Below, piece after piece: positions 52,262 to 61,275 of a DNA stretch of 64,000 nucleotides. Below the pieces are notes generated by a model, which worked only from the letters and a program-made list of their open reading frames with translations, made no database searches and was not told the origin of the DNA. A program made the position numbers and the translations under genes. Origin of the DNA: Fibrobacter sp. (GTDB lineage: Bacteria > Fibrobacterota > Fibrobacteria > Fibrobacterales > Fibrobacteraceae); assembly GCA_017649565.1 (NCBI GenBank), contig JAGCGO010000091.1, positions 1-64,000 on the forward strand. Direction: 5' to 3'. The first letter of the stretch is position 1; every line of letters starts with the position of its first letter.

Positions 52262-54091
52262 ATGTGCGGAATAGTCGCCTACATTGGCACAAACGAAGCC
52301 CTGCCCATTCTCGTCGGCGGGCTCAAGAAACTGGAATATCGCGGTTACGACAGTTCGGGCGTCGCCCTTATTGATGGCGGCACTATCAAGGCGGTAAAGG
52401 CCTCCGGCAAAATCAAGGAACTCGAGGACAAGCTCAAGGTGGACCCGCCCAAGGGTACCATCGGCATCGCGCACACCCGCTGGGCCACGCACGGCGCCCC
52501 CACCGTCGAGAACGCCCACCCGCATACAAGCTACAACGGCAAGATTTCTATCGTCCATAACGGCATCATCGAAAACTACGCAAGCCTCAAGGCCAGGCTC
52601 ATCTCGGACGGCGTGAAGTTCAACTCCGAGACCGATACCGAAGTCGTGGCCCACCTGATTGCGCGTTTCTACAACGGCGACCTGAAAACCGCCGTCATCA
52701 AGGCACTCGCCCTTGTCGAGGGAACGTTCGGCCTCGCCGTCATCTCGAGCGACGAACCGGGCACGCTCATCGGCGCCCGCCGCGGATCCCCGCTCATCCT
52801 CGGCATCGGGAGCAACAACGACCATTTCCTCGCGAGCGACGTCTCCGCCATCATCAACCATACGCAGAAGGTCGTCTACCTTGACGACAACGACATCGTG
52901 CAGGTAAAGGACGGCAGCTACTCTATCGTCAACATGAACAGCCACGAAGTCCAGCGCGAAGTCAAGGACGTGGAGTTCGACGCGGACGCTGTCGCCAAGG
53001 GCGGTTTCGAGCACTTCATGCTCAAGGAAATCTTCGAACAGCCCGAAGTGCTGCGCAACACCATGCGCGGAAGGCTCCTCGTGGCCGAAGGCAATGCGAA
53101 GCTCGCCGGCCTCGACACGAACATCAAGGAACTGCGAAACATCAACCGCATCATCATCACCGCATGCGGCACGAGCTATTACGCCGGCATGGTCGGCGAA
53201 TACATGATCGAAGACCTCGCCGGAGTCCCGGTCGAAGTGGAATACGCTTCGGAATTCCGTTACAGGAACCCTATCATCAAGCCGGGCACCCTGGTGCTCG
53301 CCATCAGCCAGTCCGGCGAAACGGCCGACACGCTCGCGGCACTCAAGGAAGCCCAGCAGAAGGGCGCCACAGCGCTTGCCATCTGTAACGGAGTGGGTTC
53401 CACCATCGCCCGCACGAGCGACGGCGGCGTGTACCTGCACGCGGGCCCCGAAATCGGCGTCGCAAGTACCAAGGCGTTCACCTCGCAGGTCACCGTGCTC
53501 GCCATGATCGCACTGCTGCTCGGCCGCCAACGCCGACTCAGTTTCGAAACAGGCGCAGACATCGCGAAGTCGATGCTGGAACTCCCCCAGCTTGCCGAGG
53601 AGACGCTCAAGCTTTCCGACAAGATCAAGGAACTGGCCAAGGCCTACTGCAAGGCGAACAACTTCCTCTACCTGGGCCGCCATTTCAACTACCCGGTCGC
53701 GATGGAAGGCGCTCTCAAGCTCAAGGAAATCAGCTACATCCACGCCGAGGGCTACCCCGCCGCCGAGATGAAGCACGGCCCCATCGCCCTCATCGACGAG
53801 AACATGCCCGTCGTGGTCATCGCCCCCAAGGATGCGCTCTTCGATAAGATCATCAGCAACGTCCGCGAAATCAAGGCCCGCGGCGGCAAGGTCATCGCCA
53901 TCACGACAGACGACTGCAGCCCGCTCGACGAGATTGCGGACCACATCATCAAGGTGCCCAAGACCATCCCGATGCTCATGCCTATCCTCACCTGCATCCC
54001 GCTGCAGCTGCTCGCCTACCACATTGCCGTACTGCGCGGCAACGACGTGGACCAGCCGAGGAACCTGGCCAAGAGCGTGACGGTGGAATAG
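52262..54091 (+). CDS. glmS: Glutamine-fructose-6-phosphate transaminase (isomerising)
   Basis: 609 residues, the typical bacterial length. N-terminal class II glutaminase with nucleophile Cys2 (MCGIVAYIG), RGYDSSG, HTRWATHG and HNGIIENY. C-terminal SIS isomerase domains with CGTSYYAGM, AISQSGETADT and the final KSVTVE. Makes glucosamine-6-phosphate for peptidoglycan and LPS. Single gene, AAGGA upstream. I saw no glmS ribozyme in the leader, as expected for this phylum. Confidence 0.98.
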   Translation: MCGIVAYIGTNEALPILVGGLKKLEYRGYDSSGVALIDGGTIKAVKASGKIKELEDKLKVDPPKGTIGIAHTRWATHGAPTVENAHPHTSYNGKISIVHNGIIENYASLKARLISDGVKFNSETDTEVVAHLIARFYNGDLKTAVIKALALVEGTFGLAVISSDEPGTLIGARRGSPLILGIGSNNDHFLASDVSAIINHTQKVVYLDDNDIVQVKDGSYSIVNMNSHEVQREVKDVEFDADAVAKGGFEHFMLKEIFEQPEVLRNTMRGRLLVAEGNAKLAGLDTNIKELRNINRIIITACGTSYYAGMVGEYMIEDLAGVPVEVEYASEFRYRNPIIKPGTLVLAISQSGETADTLAALKEAQQKGATALAICNGVGSTIARTSDGGVYLHAGPEIGVASTKAFTSQVTVLAMIALLLGRQRRLSFETGADIAKSMLELPQLAEETLKLSDKIKELAKAYCKANNFLYLGRHFNYPVAMEGALKLKEISYIHAEGYPAAEMKHGPIALIDENMPVVVIAPKDALFDKIISNVREIKARGGKVIAITTDDCSPLDEIADHIIKVPKTIPMLMPILTCIPLQLLAYHIAVLRGNDVDQPRNLAKSVTVE

Positions 54092-54229
54092 TTAGACGAG
54101 AGAACGCTCCACCGAAGGTGGAGCTACAGACGAGATATACGAAACTAGGTGCTTTAGCACCTTAGTTGAGTTATCCCCCATGAGGAGACGAGAGAGGGTA
54201 ATGGGGCCTCGCACCTCGTGCCTGGAGCC
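54092..54229. repeat. Repeat-rich intergenic region after glmS
   Basis: Contains copy 2 of the GACGAGAGAACG family (about 54094-54140, hairpin CTCCACCgaaGGTGGAG), the 47-bp exact repeat 54128-54174 (identical to 5991-6037), and a CCTCGCACCTCGTGCCTGGAGCCTC-type block that continues into the next gene. Confidence 0.8.
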
Positions 54230-54664
54230 TCAAGCCTCGAGCCTATACAACTGTTTCATTTCGTCGGGGATGGCCGCGGGCCGTCCCTTTTCCATATTGA
54301 CAAAGACCCACTGCGTCTCTGACTCGAAGATTACCTTGCCGTCCGAGACGCGCTCGAATTTGCACTTGCGCACACAGGCGACCTTGCCGTAGGCATCGAC
54401 CCACGTAGTCCCGCGGATTTCTTCGCCGAGGAAAGCCTGGTTCTTGTACTCCACGTGCTGCACATGAATCATCCAGCCGGCGCCCAGGCGTCTCATGAGT
54501 TCGGTACCGCCCACGGAATCGGAGTGCGCGATGGCAATGTCCTGGATCCACTGCACGGACCACACATTGTTGAAATGGTGGTTGTCGTCGATCATCTCGG
54601 GTTCGACCTTGAACACCTTCGAATACTTCATCGGGTTCACGTTCTCTTCCATCGCAATGGCCAT
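54230..54664 (-). CDS. 4HBT-type acyl-CoA thioesterase
   Basis: 144 residues from the ATG at 54664 (AGGAG seven bases upstream). Hotdog fold with VEPEMIDDNHHFNNVWSVQWIQDIAIAHSDSVGG, where the usual DxxGHVNN region reads DDNHHFNN, and WMIHVQHVEYKNQAFLGEEIRGTTWV. Probable cytosolic thioesterase; the substrate is unknown. The last four residues (RLEA) and the stop lie in the GGCTCGAGGCTTGAGGCTCC repeat, so the C-terminus is repeat-derived. A long upstream in-frame extension is a shadow. Confidence 0.85.
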   Translation of the reverse strand: MAIAMEENVNPMKYSKVFKVEPEMIDDNHHFNNVWSVQWIQDIAIAHSDSVGGTELMRRLGAGWMIHVQHVEYKNQAFLGEEIRGTTWVDAYGKVACVRKCKFERVSDGKVIFESETQWVFVNMEKGRPAAIPDEMKQLYRLEA

Positions 54665-54760
54665 AAGGAATCTCCTGTAAAAACGGTCCGTCCCCAAATA
54701 TGCAAAAAGGCGCAACGGGAGACAAATGGCATTTCCAAATATTGCTAACTTTCGCAGAAG

Positions 54761-56137
54761 ATGACCGAAATCGAGGAACAGGAAGATTACGAAGTCAACA
54801 TTGGATCGTTCAACGGTCCGATGGACTTGCTCGTCTATCTGGTGCAGAAAAAGGAAATGGCACTGGACAAGATTCCTATCGCCGAAATTGCGGACGATTT
54901 TGCGAAATGGGTCGAGGCCTATTCGGGCATGGACCTTTCCAAGGCCGGCGACTTCCTGTGCATGGCGAGCCGCCTGATGGCGCTCAAGGTGCAGGAACTG
55001 CTCCCCGCCGAAGAACGCGACCCCGAACTCGTGGAAGCCTACAACGAAGACCGCGAACAGCTGATGAAGGAAATGCTGGAATACCAGCGTTACAAGCAAG
55101 TTGCCGGCGGCCTGCAGGAGATGGAATCCAAGAACTTCGGCACGTATTCCCGCGGACGCCTCGAAAAATCGCAGAACGAAGACGACACGCTCGCCGATGC
55201 GAACATCTGGCAGCTCTTCCGCGCCTACCAGAAAAGCCTGAAGACAAAGATTTCGGAAACCATCCACCATATCGAACTGGACTACGTGACCATCCAGGAC
55301 CGCCAACAGGCCATCAACAACTACCTGAGCGTCAACGGGCGCGCCCTCTTCGAGGACCTGCTCGACAACGACAGCCACCCCATCGTGGCGGCGGTGACGT
55401 TCATGGCGCTCCTCGAGATGATCAAGACCGACGAAGTCGTGTTCCGCCAGAGCGAACTCTTCGGCCCCATCTGGATTTACCGCAAGAAAAACAACCCCGA
55501 CTACGCCGAGGAAATGGCCCGCGAGACGGTGTTCTTCTCGAAGGATCCCGATGTCAAGCCGGGTCTCGTGGAAGCCATCCGCAGCCAAGCGCTCGCACGC
55601 AGCCAGCAGGGCAATGTGGGCGACATCGCCGCCGTGATGCGCGAAGCCGTGCTGTGGACATCGCGTGGCAGGAACGTGACCGAGGAAGACCTCACCGCAA
55701 TGCTCGAAGGCCGCGAAGACCTGAGCGAAGTCCAGGAAAATCCGTTTGGCGACGACGACAAGGAACAGGGAGACGCCCCGGCCCAGGATGCTGCCGTCAC
55801 GGACCCCGCGGGAAATGCCGAGGCAACCGCCGAAGCAGCACCCATCGAAGCAACATCAGTCGAAACCACAGACACCGACGCCACAGCCGCTACGGACGAG
55901 ACTGCCGCATCTTCTGAAATGCTAGAAGATGCGCCGACCGATTCGCCGGTCGAAACATCCGCAAGTGACGAGCCCGCTGAACTGGTAGAAGAATCGACCG
56001 AAGAACCTGCAGAGGAAACATCTGCGGAGCCGGTTGCCGAACAGGCCCCGGAAATGCCCATGACGGACGAAGAAATAGAGGCCTTCATCAAGAAGGCCCA
56101 GGCGTATTATTCAGGGGAAGACTCTAATCCCAACTAA
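54761..56137 (+). CDS. scpA: Segregation and condensation protein A with a long acidic tail
   Basis: 458 residues. ScpA core: residues 1-110 kleisin N-terminal part (NIGSFNGPMDLLVYLVQKKEMALDKIPIAEIADDF, GDFLCMASRLMALKVQELLP) and a C-terminal winged-helix part to about 250 (FMALLEMIKTDEVVFRQSELFGPIWI). The rest, about 200 residues, is acidic and Thr/Ala/Glu-rich, ending in DEEIEAFIKKAQAYYSG. Usual ScpA has about 250 residues. Partner of SMC and ScpB in chromosome condensation. scpB is not next to it. Confidence 0.93.
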   Translation: MTEIEEQEDYEVNIGSFNGPMDLLVYLVQKKEMALDKIPIAEIADDFAKWVEAYSGMDLSKAGDFLCMASRLMALKVQELLPAEERDPELVEAYNEDREQLMKEMLEYQRYKQVAGGLQEMESKNFGTYSRGRLEKSQNEDDTLADANIWQLFRAYQKSLKTKISETIHHIELDYVTIQDRQQAINNYLSVNGRALFEDLLDNDSHPIVAAVTFMALLEMIKTDEVVFRQSELFGPIWIYRKKNNPDYAEEMARETVFFSKDPDVKPGLVEAIRSQALARSQQGNVGDIAAVMREAVLWTSRGRNVTEEDLTAMLEGREDLSEVQENPFGDDDKEQGDAPAQDAAVTDPAGNAEATAEAAPIEATSVETTDTDATAATDETAASSEMLEDAPTDSPVETSASDEPAELVEESTEEPAEETSAEPVAEQAPEMPMTDEEIEAFIKKAQAYYSGEDSNPN

Positions 56138-56152
56138 TCAATCGCAACGGGT

Positions 56153-58234
56153 CTACTTGAACTCGGCGACGAAGGTATCCCTGTTCTTGGGATTCACGAG
56201 GCGCGGATTTTCCGTGGAGCCGTCTTTCCATTTCACGAAAGAACTTCCGTCTTCTGGAACAGCGGTCAGGAGCATCGCATTGCCTTCAAAGTACGCCCCT
56301 GTATAATTGTTGCTCGGAAGTTTCATGCCGTCCAGCAACACCCTGCCCTTACCGTTAGAGGAGATAGTTACCGAGATGTCGTCTCCCAGGCCGAATTCCG
56401 TACGGTACTCTTCACGGGTCGCCTCGGTCCTTTTCTCGGCGTACGAAGTCACGTAGCTTCCCGTGCGGTCGAAGCCCGAGGGGAACGTACCGTAGGGGCT
56501 GTGCCGGCGCTGGAACACCGATTCGTTGTTCAGGTCGCGTTCCATTTCAGCAAGGGGAATTTCGGAATTGACCCTATTCACGGCATCTACGATCCGATTG
56601 TAGGTCAAATAGCTGCTCAGCATCACGGCGCCATGGTTGACGAACATTCTGCAGAAGTCCGGATTTTCCCTCAACTTGACAAAGATGTTGGCAAAATATC
56701 CCGGTCCCGTACGTCCGCTGCTCCTGTCATGTCGAATCCAGTCAAACATTGTACCCCTGAGCGTCTGGAAATCGGCACTCACCCAGCTCCAGCCAAAACC
56801 CTGGTCCACATCAAAGAGAACGAATCGGTAAGGCTGATCGGGACTGCGCCACGCACGGACGTTATTGCTTGGCCAGTCCGCATTCCTCAGGTAAATTTCG
56901 GCAGCCATGTAGTCCGCATAATTCCCGACATCCAGGAGAGTCTGGACATGCTTATACGCAGCATTGTTTTCCCCGGAGAAATCATTCGTGGCAATATAGT
57001 TCAGCATGTCGATATACGAATCCGCTGTCCCGCCGTTTGCCGTAACGGTATCCTTCACATGCTTTACCATGTCGACACTCTTGGAATCTATCCCATGGTT
57101 CGTTTCCACAAAGTGCTCATTCAGGCGTTCACGCAAATCGTGGATTCCCATGTACACGCCGTTATAGAACACCACCACCTGGCGGCTGCGCTGGTAATCT
57201 ACGGACGATCCTTCCACAACGCTCGTCATGGCCGCATCGGCAACAAAGTCGCCCACGTAACGGTTTCCGCCATTGCGCAAATTGAAGCCCTTGAACTTGT
57301 TCGCTTCGGGGCGCGTCGAGAACAAGTTGTATTTCAGGCGGCCGTCCTCGTATTCCTTTTTCATCTTGATGGACACGGGCTTCTTGGCATAGGTGCGGCT
57401 CCAGTTGCCCATCAGGGAAATTCCCGCATCGATTTGCCATGCCTTCTTTGCGCTGCGGCTACCCTCTTCAAAGAATTCCACATGGACAGGATATTCCGCA
57501 TCGCTCATGATGTCCACCCTGCAACTGTAGGGATTTTGTCCAAAGCAGTCCGACGTGTTGGCGTACTTTTCACGGAAGAATGCGGAGTCGACACTGATGG
57601 CGACTACCGGCATAGACACCGTTTCATTGATAAAGAACGTATGGCTCGACTTGCGAGCAATGGAGTCCCCGACAAATTCTGCACAACGTACCGGAGTATT
57701 CCTGGTTACCACGTAGGGCTCGACAAACTCGGCCGAATTCACGTCAGGTGCAGACCCGTTGAAAGTACAGCGGATGGTACCCCCATACAGCGCTGCGGGC
57801 ACGGGGATGGCCAATTCGTTGTAGAACCCTGCAGGGGGAAGCAAGTGGACCTTGGCGGCTTCGGCAAGAGCGCTGTCGATTTCCACTTCGGAACTGGAAC
57901 TTGTAGCAGAAGAGGTTCCGGACGAACTGCTAGAATTCGGATTTGAATTCGAACTCAAATTTGAACTTGAACTTTTAGAATCCTTTGTGCCCGACGAATT
58001 CTTTCGCGTGGAATCCTTTGCCTCTTCTTCCTTATTAAAACGCTCTAGATACCAGGAATAGAGCGAATCCGAATAGAGGACGCTGTCGGGAATCGCTTCA
58101 CCGTTCGGCGCGACTTCGTCGATGTCGCCGACCTTGATGGCAGAATCGTCATCCGCGCAAGCAGAGAGAATCGCAGCACACGAGAAGCAAACTGCAAGGA
58201 AGAATAGTTTATTGAAAATAAATTCTTTTTTCAT
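56153..58234 (-). CDS. CotH-kinase-family lipoprotein with a chitobiase/hexosaminidase C-terminal-like domain
   Basis: 693 residues from the ATG at 58234 (GGAGG upstream). Lipobox ILSAC (Cys about 26), a Ser/Asn-rich linker (SSSSNLSSNSNP), a CHB_HEX-like beta domain (LPPAGFYNELAIPVPAALYG...RCAEF), then a CotH domain with VVFYNGVYMGIHDLRERLNEHFV and the DxDxG signature VLFDVDQGFGW. A C-terminal repeat-like beta domain (VLLDGMKLPSNNYTGAYFEGNAML) follows. CotH proteins are atypical protein kinases or spore-coat-like factors. The target here is unknown. Two bases after the FISUMP lipoprotein stop, so one operon. Confidence 0.88.
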   Translation of the reverse strand: MKKEFIFNKLFFLAVCFSCAAILSACADDDSAIKVGDIDEVAPNGEAIPDSVLYSDSLYSWYLERFNKEEEAKDSTRKNSSGTKDSKSSSSNLSSNSNPNSSSSSGTSSATSSSSEVEIDSALAEAAKVHLLPPAGFYNELAIPVPAALYGGTIRCTFNGSAPDVNSAEFVEPYVVTRNTPVRCAEFVGDSIARKSSHTFFINETVSMPVVAISVDSAFFREKYANTSDCFGQNPYSCRVDIMSDAEYPVHVEFFEEGSRSAKKAWQIDAGISLMGNWSRTYAKKPVSIKMKKEYEDGRLKYNLFSTRPEANKFKGFNLRNGGNRYVGDFVADAAMTSVVEGSSVDYQRSRQVVVFYNGVYMGIHDLRERLNEHFVETNHGIDSKSVDMVKHVKDTVTANGGTADSYIDMLNYIATNDFSGENNAAYKHVQTLLDVGNYADYMAAEIYLRNADWPSNNVRAWRSPDQPYRFVLFDVDQGFGWSWVSADFQTLRGTMFDWIRHDRSSGRTGPGYFANIFVKLRENPDFCRMFVNHGAVMLSSYLTYNRIVDAVNRVNSEIPLAEMERDLNNESVFQRRHSPYGTFPSGFDRTGSYVTSYAEKRTEATREEYRTEFGLGDDISVTISSNGKGRVLLDGMKLPSNNYTGAYFEGNAMLLTAVPEDGSSFVKWKDGSTENPRLVNPKNRDTFVAEFK

Positions 58235-58236
58235 GA

Positions 58237-60939
58237 CTAATCCTCCAGGCAACGGACCGAGAATCCGTTTTCGTTATTATCTGCGGTGACGCGAGGATCG
58301 GCTGCTGCATATACGCCATATAGCACCGATCGATATTCTATAGTCTCCGCGTACAGCCACCAGCCCGTTAAAAATTGGTCTGTCGTAAATTTTGGTCCCG
58401 AGACATAGTCATACTTGCCTGCAGGCAGAGCAGAGAAACCATAGAAATCATCTCCACCCCATTCCGTAGATTTCAGGTTGTCAAATCCACCGACACTATC
58501 AACAAGTGCGCTAAATTCCAATTGGCTCGGCAGGCGCCAGCCCTCCGGGCAAATTGTCTGAGCCAATGTCGCCGAATACAGGCGTCCGTACTTTTCACAA
58601 CTGTCAAGGGAATTCTCGAAACATACGGCACCCGTGGTATCGTAGTTCAGGTTCTCCGCCATCCAGGTCTGTTCTCCAATTTTTACCGTCCTGTAAGTTC
58701 GTCCATCACGGGCATCCGTCATTGTGCCGTCGCCTCCCCTTTCACCCTTTACGATTGCCGTGGGGCATTGAGGCATCGCGACAGATCCGTCCTGATTTTC
58801 CACAGTAACGCTCGGGGTAAACTTGCCCCTGCTCGTAAACGTAAGGGTCATCGAAGAACTGGTCGTATCATTGCTGTTGCTCCAAGTGTAGATGAATAGC
58901 TCGGCACCGCCGCTTTCGCAACCCGTGACACTCCATTCGAACACAACCTCGTTCGGTTCTCCAGTGCTATCCGACTTGACAATACTATCCGATTCGGAAA
59001 GCAGTTTCAGCTCGCAGGAGCAATTCGAAATGGAGCGCTGTTCCACTTTGAGATTTGAGCAGGAAATGGTCCTTTCCGATTCAAGCCCTTCGTCCAATAC
59101 GACGCTTGCATATGCCGTTCCAATTTCCTTAAAGCTTATTTTCGGCTTGGCATCCGTGCTGGAAATGCTGCTGCCCTGCCCGTCGACAAAATTCCATAAG
59201 TACGACTTGGCCGTATAGTCGCCCACACCGATCAGGCCCCAATGCGAAGTGTCGGTCCTGAAAACGCTGCTTTCGGAAGCACCGCAATATATCGGGGTGA
59301 CCGAGCAGACCTCGTATTTTCCGTACGTCAACGTGTACGTATGGAGATCGGGGGCGGCAGATTTCGGAATCTCGTAGGAAACGCTTTCCCAGTTCCAGTA
59401 ATAGGAATCGCGGACACTAATGGTGATATCCTTCGAATAGCCATCATCGGCCGAAAGGGTCATGGACAAGTTCGTCACTTCGCCTACATTTTTGAAATTC
59501 CGCACACTGAACTTGAACCCGTCCTCATTTCCGTCTTCATCCCGGAGCAGGCTCATGGAACAAGTTGCGGAGACAATTCCCCTTGCAAAAACAGCAGGGC
59601 ACGAGACAAGCATGGATTCGTTTTCATCGTTTGTAACCTCAATGCTAGGCGAGAATTGCCCCGCCCTGGTCGTCACCCCCACAACGGACAAACTATCGGG
59701 AGACGGATTCCAAGTGTAATTTTTGGAACCGGTCCATTCGTACTTAAATTCCTGACCGCCCTTGCATCCGGAAATCTTCCATGTAGCACTGTCAGGGAAG
59801 TCCGCCGAAACCTGTAACGTATCGGTCTGCGTTTCACACTGGCAATCCGTTACGGGGATGCCCGACACGTTGACTTTTGAACAGACAATCGTATCGCTTT
59901 CCGATTCTTTTCCTTTGTTCACAATCAACTGTGCATGGTACAATCCGCCACGCTTGTAAGTGACCGCAGGCGAGACTTCTTCGCTAGTGCCAGGCTCGAC
60001 CTTGTCTCCAAAATCCCAGGAGAACGTGATGGGAGTTCCGCCCATATTGTAGAAAGAATAAGTAACCTTCGAACCCCGGACAATACTCTTTTCCGAAGCA
60101 ATACATACACCACGAACCTTGGTGCCATCGTCAACCGGGATTTCTACCTCAGGGGCCTTCGAGCTGGAGGATTCTTCTGCCGAAGACTTCGTTTCTCCGA
60201 CAGGCGAAGAAGAAAGTTTTTCCGAAGAAGAAGACAATGTCTTAGACGACGAAGAAGACGAAGGCGCCGAAGTTGCCGAGACCGCCTTACCATTCTTGAG
60301 CCACGATCCATCCTTGCAGGAATACGAAGCCGACTTGGACAAGACATATTTGTTTTCCCCGTCCTGAATACATTCGCCCAAATCCGATTCTGAAATCACG
60401 GCATCGACCTGCTTCTGCCACTTCTTGGATGAGCAGACATAAAGTTGATTGGCGACATAAGCCAAATCGCCCTCGCGTTTCGACGAGCATGCTTTCAACG
60501 AATCTTTTGATTCCACATTAGCCGTCACAACGGCAGACACATAGCAATCGACAAACTCGGAATCAGAGAATGTCGCTCCCGTAGATTTCTTCCAGGTTCC
60601 GGACTCACACCGGTAAGCTTCCTTGCCGGATTCGACATAGTAAAATTCGTCCGTAACGTTATTATCGCATGCCTTGAGATGGCATACCCCAACAACAAAT
60701 TCCCTTACCGTCACCCAGGAATCGGCGAAACACGTATAATGTGTTTTCTTCACCTTGGCAAGGGCACCCTGATTTTCTGCACTGCATTTCGGCAGATCTT
60801 CCAGGGAGTCGAAATTATCTTCCGACAGTTCGGGATTATCGGAGGGGCGGGAGTCCACGCTAGAGGAATCATCACCACATGCCGAAAACGACAGCAGCAC
60901 AGCCGCTGTAAAGGCATAGAAAAGAATGCGGTTTTTCAT
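58237..60939 (-). CDS. FISUMP-domain surface lipoprotein with PKD-like domains
   Basis: 900 residues. Lipobox FSAC (Cys about 21), then three Cys-rich modules of about 60 residues (KCSAENQGALAKVKKTHYTCFADSW, ACSSKREGDLAYVANQLYVCSSKKW, ECIQDGENKYVLSKSASYSCKDGSW). A Ser-rich linker at about 225-275 is followed by PKD-like beta domains (FSWDFGDKVEPGTSEEVSPAV, YTWNPSPDSLSV, YLWNFVDGQGSSISS). The C-terminus (about 790-900) is a FISUMP domain: MTDARDGRTYRTVKIGEQTW, AENLNYDTTGAVCFEN, CPEGWRLPSQLEFSALV, FSVRCLED. Such proteins abound on Fibrobacter surfaces, and roles in fibre adhesion are suspected. No enzymatic motif is visible. Confidence 0.92.
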   Translation of the reverse strand: MKNRILFYAFTAAVLLSFSACGDDSSSVDSRPSDNPELSEDNFDSLEDLPKCSAENQGALAKVKKTHYTCFADSWVTVREFVVGVCHLKACDNNVTDEFYYVESGKEAYRCESGTWKKSTGATFSDSEFVDCYVSAVVTANVESKDSLKACSSKREGDLAYVANQLYVCSSKKWQKQVDAVISESDLGECIQDGENKYVLSKSASYSCKDGSWLKNGKAVSATSAPSSSSSSKTLSSSSEKLSSSPVGETKSSAEESSSSKAPEVEIPVDDGTKVRGVCIASEKSIVRGSKVTYSFYNMGGTPITFSWDFGDKVEPGTSEEVSPAVTYKRGGLYHAQLIVNKGKESESDTIVCSKVNVSGIPVTDCQCETQTDTLQVSADFPDSATWKISGCKGGQEFKYEWTGSKNYTWNPSPDSLSVVGVTTRAGQFSPSIEVTNDENESMLVSCPAVFARGIVSATCSMSLLRDEDGNEDGFKFSVRNFKNVGEVTNLSMTLSADDGYSKDITISVRDSYYWNWESVSYEIPKSAAPDLHTYTLTYGKYEVCSVTPIYCGASESSVFRTDTSHWGLIGVGDYTAKSYLWNFVDGQGSSISSTDAKPKISFKEIGTAYASVVLDEGLESERTISCSNLKVEQRSISNCSCELKLLSESDSIVKSDSTGEPNEVVFEWSVTGCESGGAELFIYTWSNSNDTTSSSMTLTFTSRGKFTPSVTVENQDGSVAMPQCPTAIVKGERGGDGTMTDARDGRTYRTVKIGEQTWMAENLNYDTTGAVCFENSLDSCEKYGRLYSATLAQTICPEGWRLPSQLEFSALVDSVGGFDNLKSTEWGGDDFYGFSALPAGKYDYVSGPKFTTDQFLTGWWLYAETIEYRSVLYGVYAAADPRVTADNNENGFSVRCLED

Positions 60940-60981
60940 ACCTCTTAAAATAATAAAATACCGAGGTATGGCTACCGGGTT

Positions 60982-61266
60982 CTAATCCCAGTTAATCGTA
61001 GGCGGCGGATCCTTGAGGTCCTTGTTCTGCTTTGCGGCCTCAAATTTCTTTTCGGCGATGGAAGCGCGCTGTTTGTCCTTCTCCTTGCCTGCGGCAAAGA
61101 GGGCATCCAGCTCGGCGGCACGGTTCTTCTGGCTCTTGAGGAATTCGTCAAAGGACTTGACTTCTTTCTTGTATTCCTTGTGGCTCAGTACCTCGCCCGT
61201 ATCTGCATCGACAACGAGTTCGCCCTTGCACATGGGGCATTCGACAGTTAAAGTCCTGACGGCCAT
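60982..61266 (-). CDS. Small Cys-motif protein (zinc-ribbon-like)
   Basis: 94 residues. CPMCKGEL near the N-terminus gives one CxxC pair that could hold metal with partners elsewhere, followed by a charged, coiled-coil-like Lys/Glu-rich part (KEYKKEVKSFDEFLKSQKNRAAELDALFAAGKEKD) and a Pro-rich end (DPPPTINWD). GGGGG lies upstream of the start. It starts 9 bp after the YugP-type metallopeptidase stop, so a partner in one operon is likely. Function unknown. Confidence 0.78.
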   Translation of the reverse strand: MAVRTLTVECPMCKGELVVDADTGEVLSHKEYKKEVKSFDEFLKSQKNRAAELDALFAAGKEKDKQRASIAEKKFEAAKQNKDLKDPPPTINWD

Positions 61267-61275
61267 AAGAACCCC

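Noticed and set aside
54665..55588. N-terminal extension of the thioesterase frame to 452 codons
   Set aside because: It is antisense to scpA. The ATG at 54664 has AGGAG upstream and gives a standard hotdog protein.
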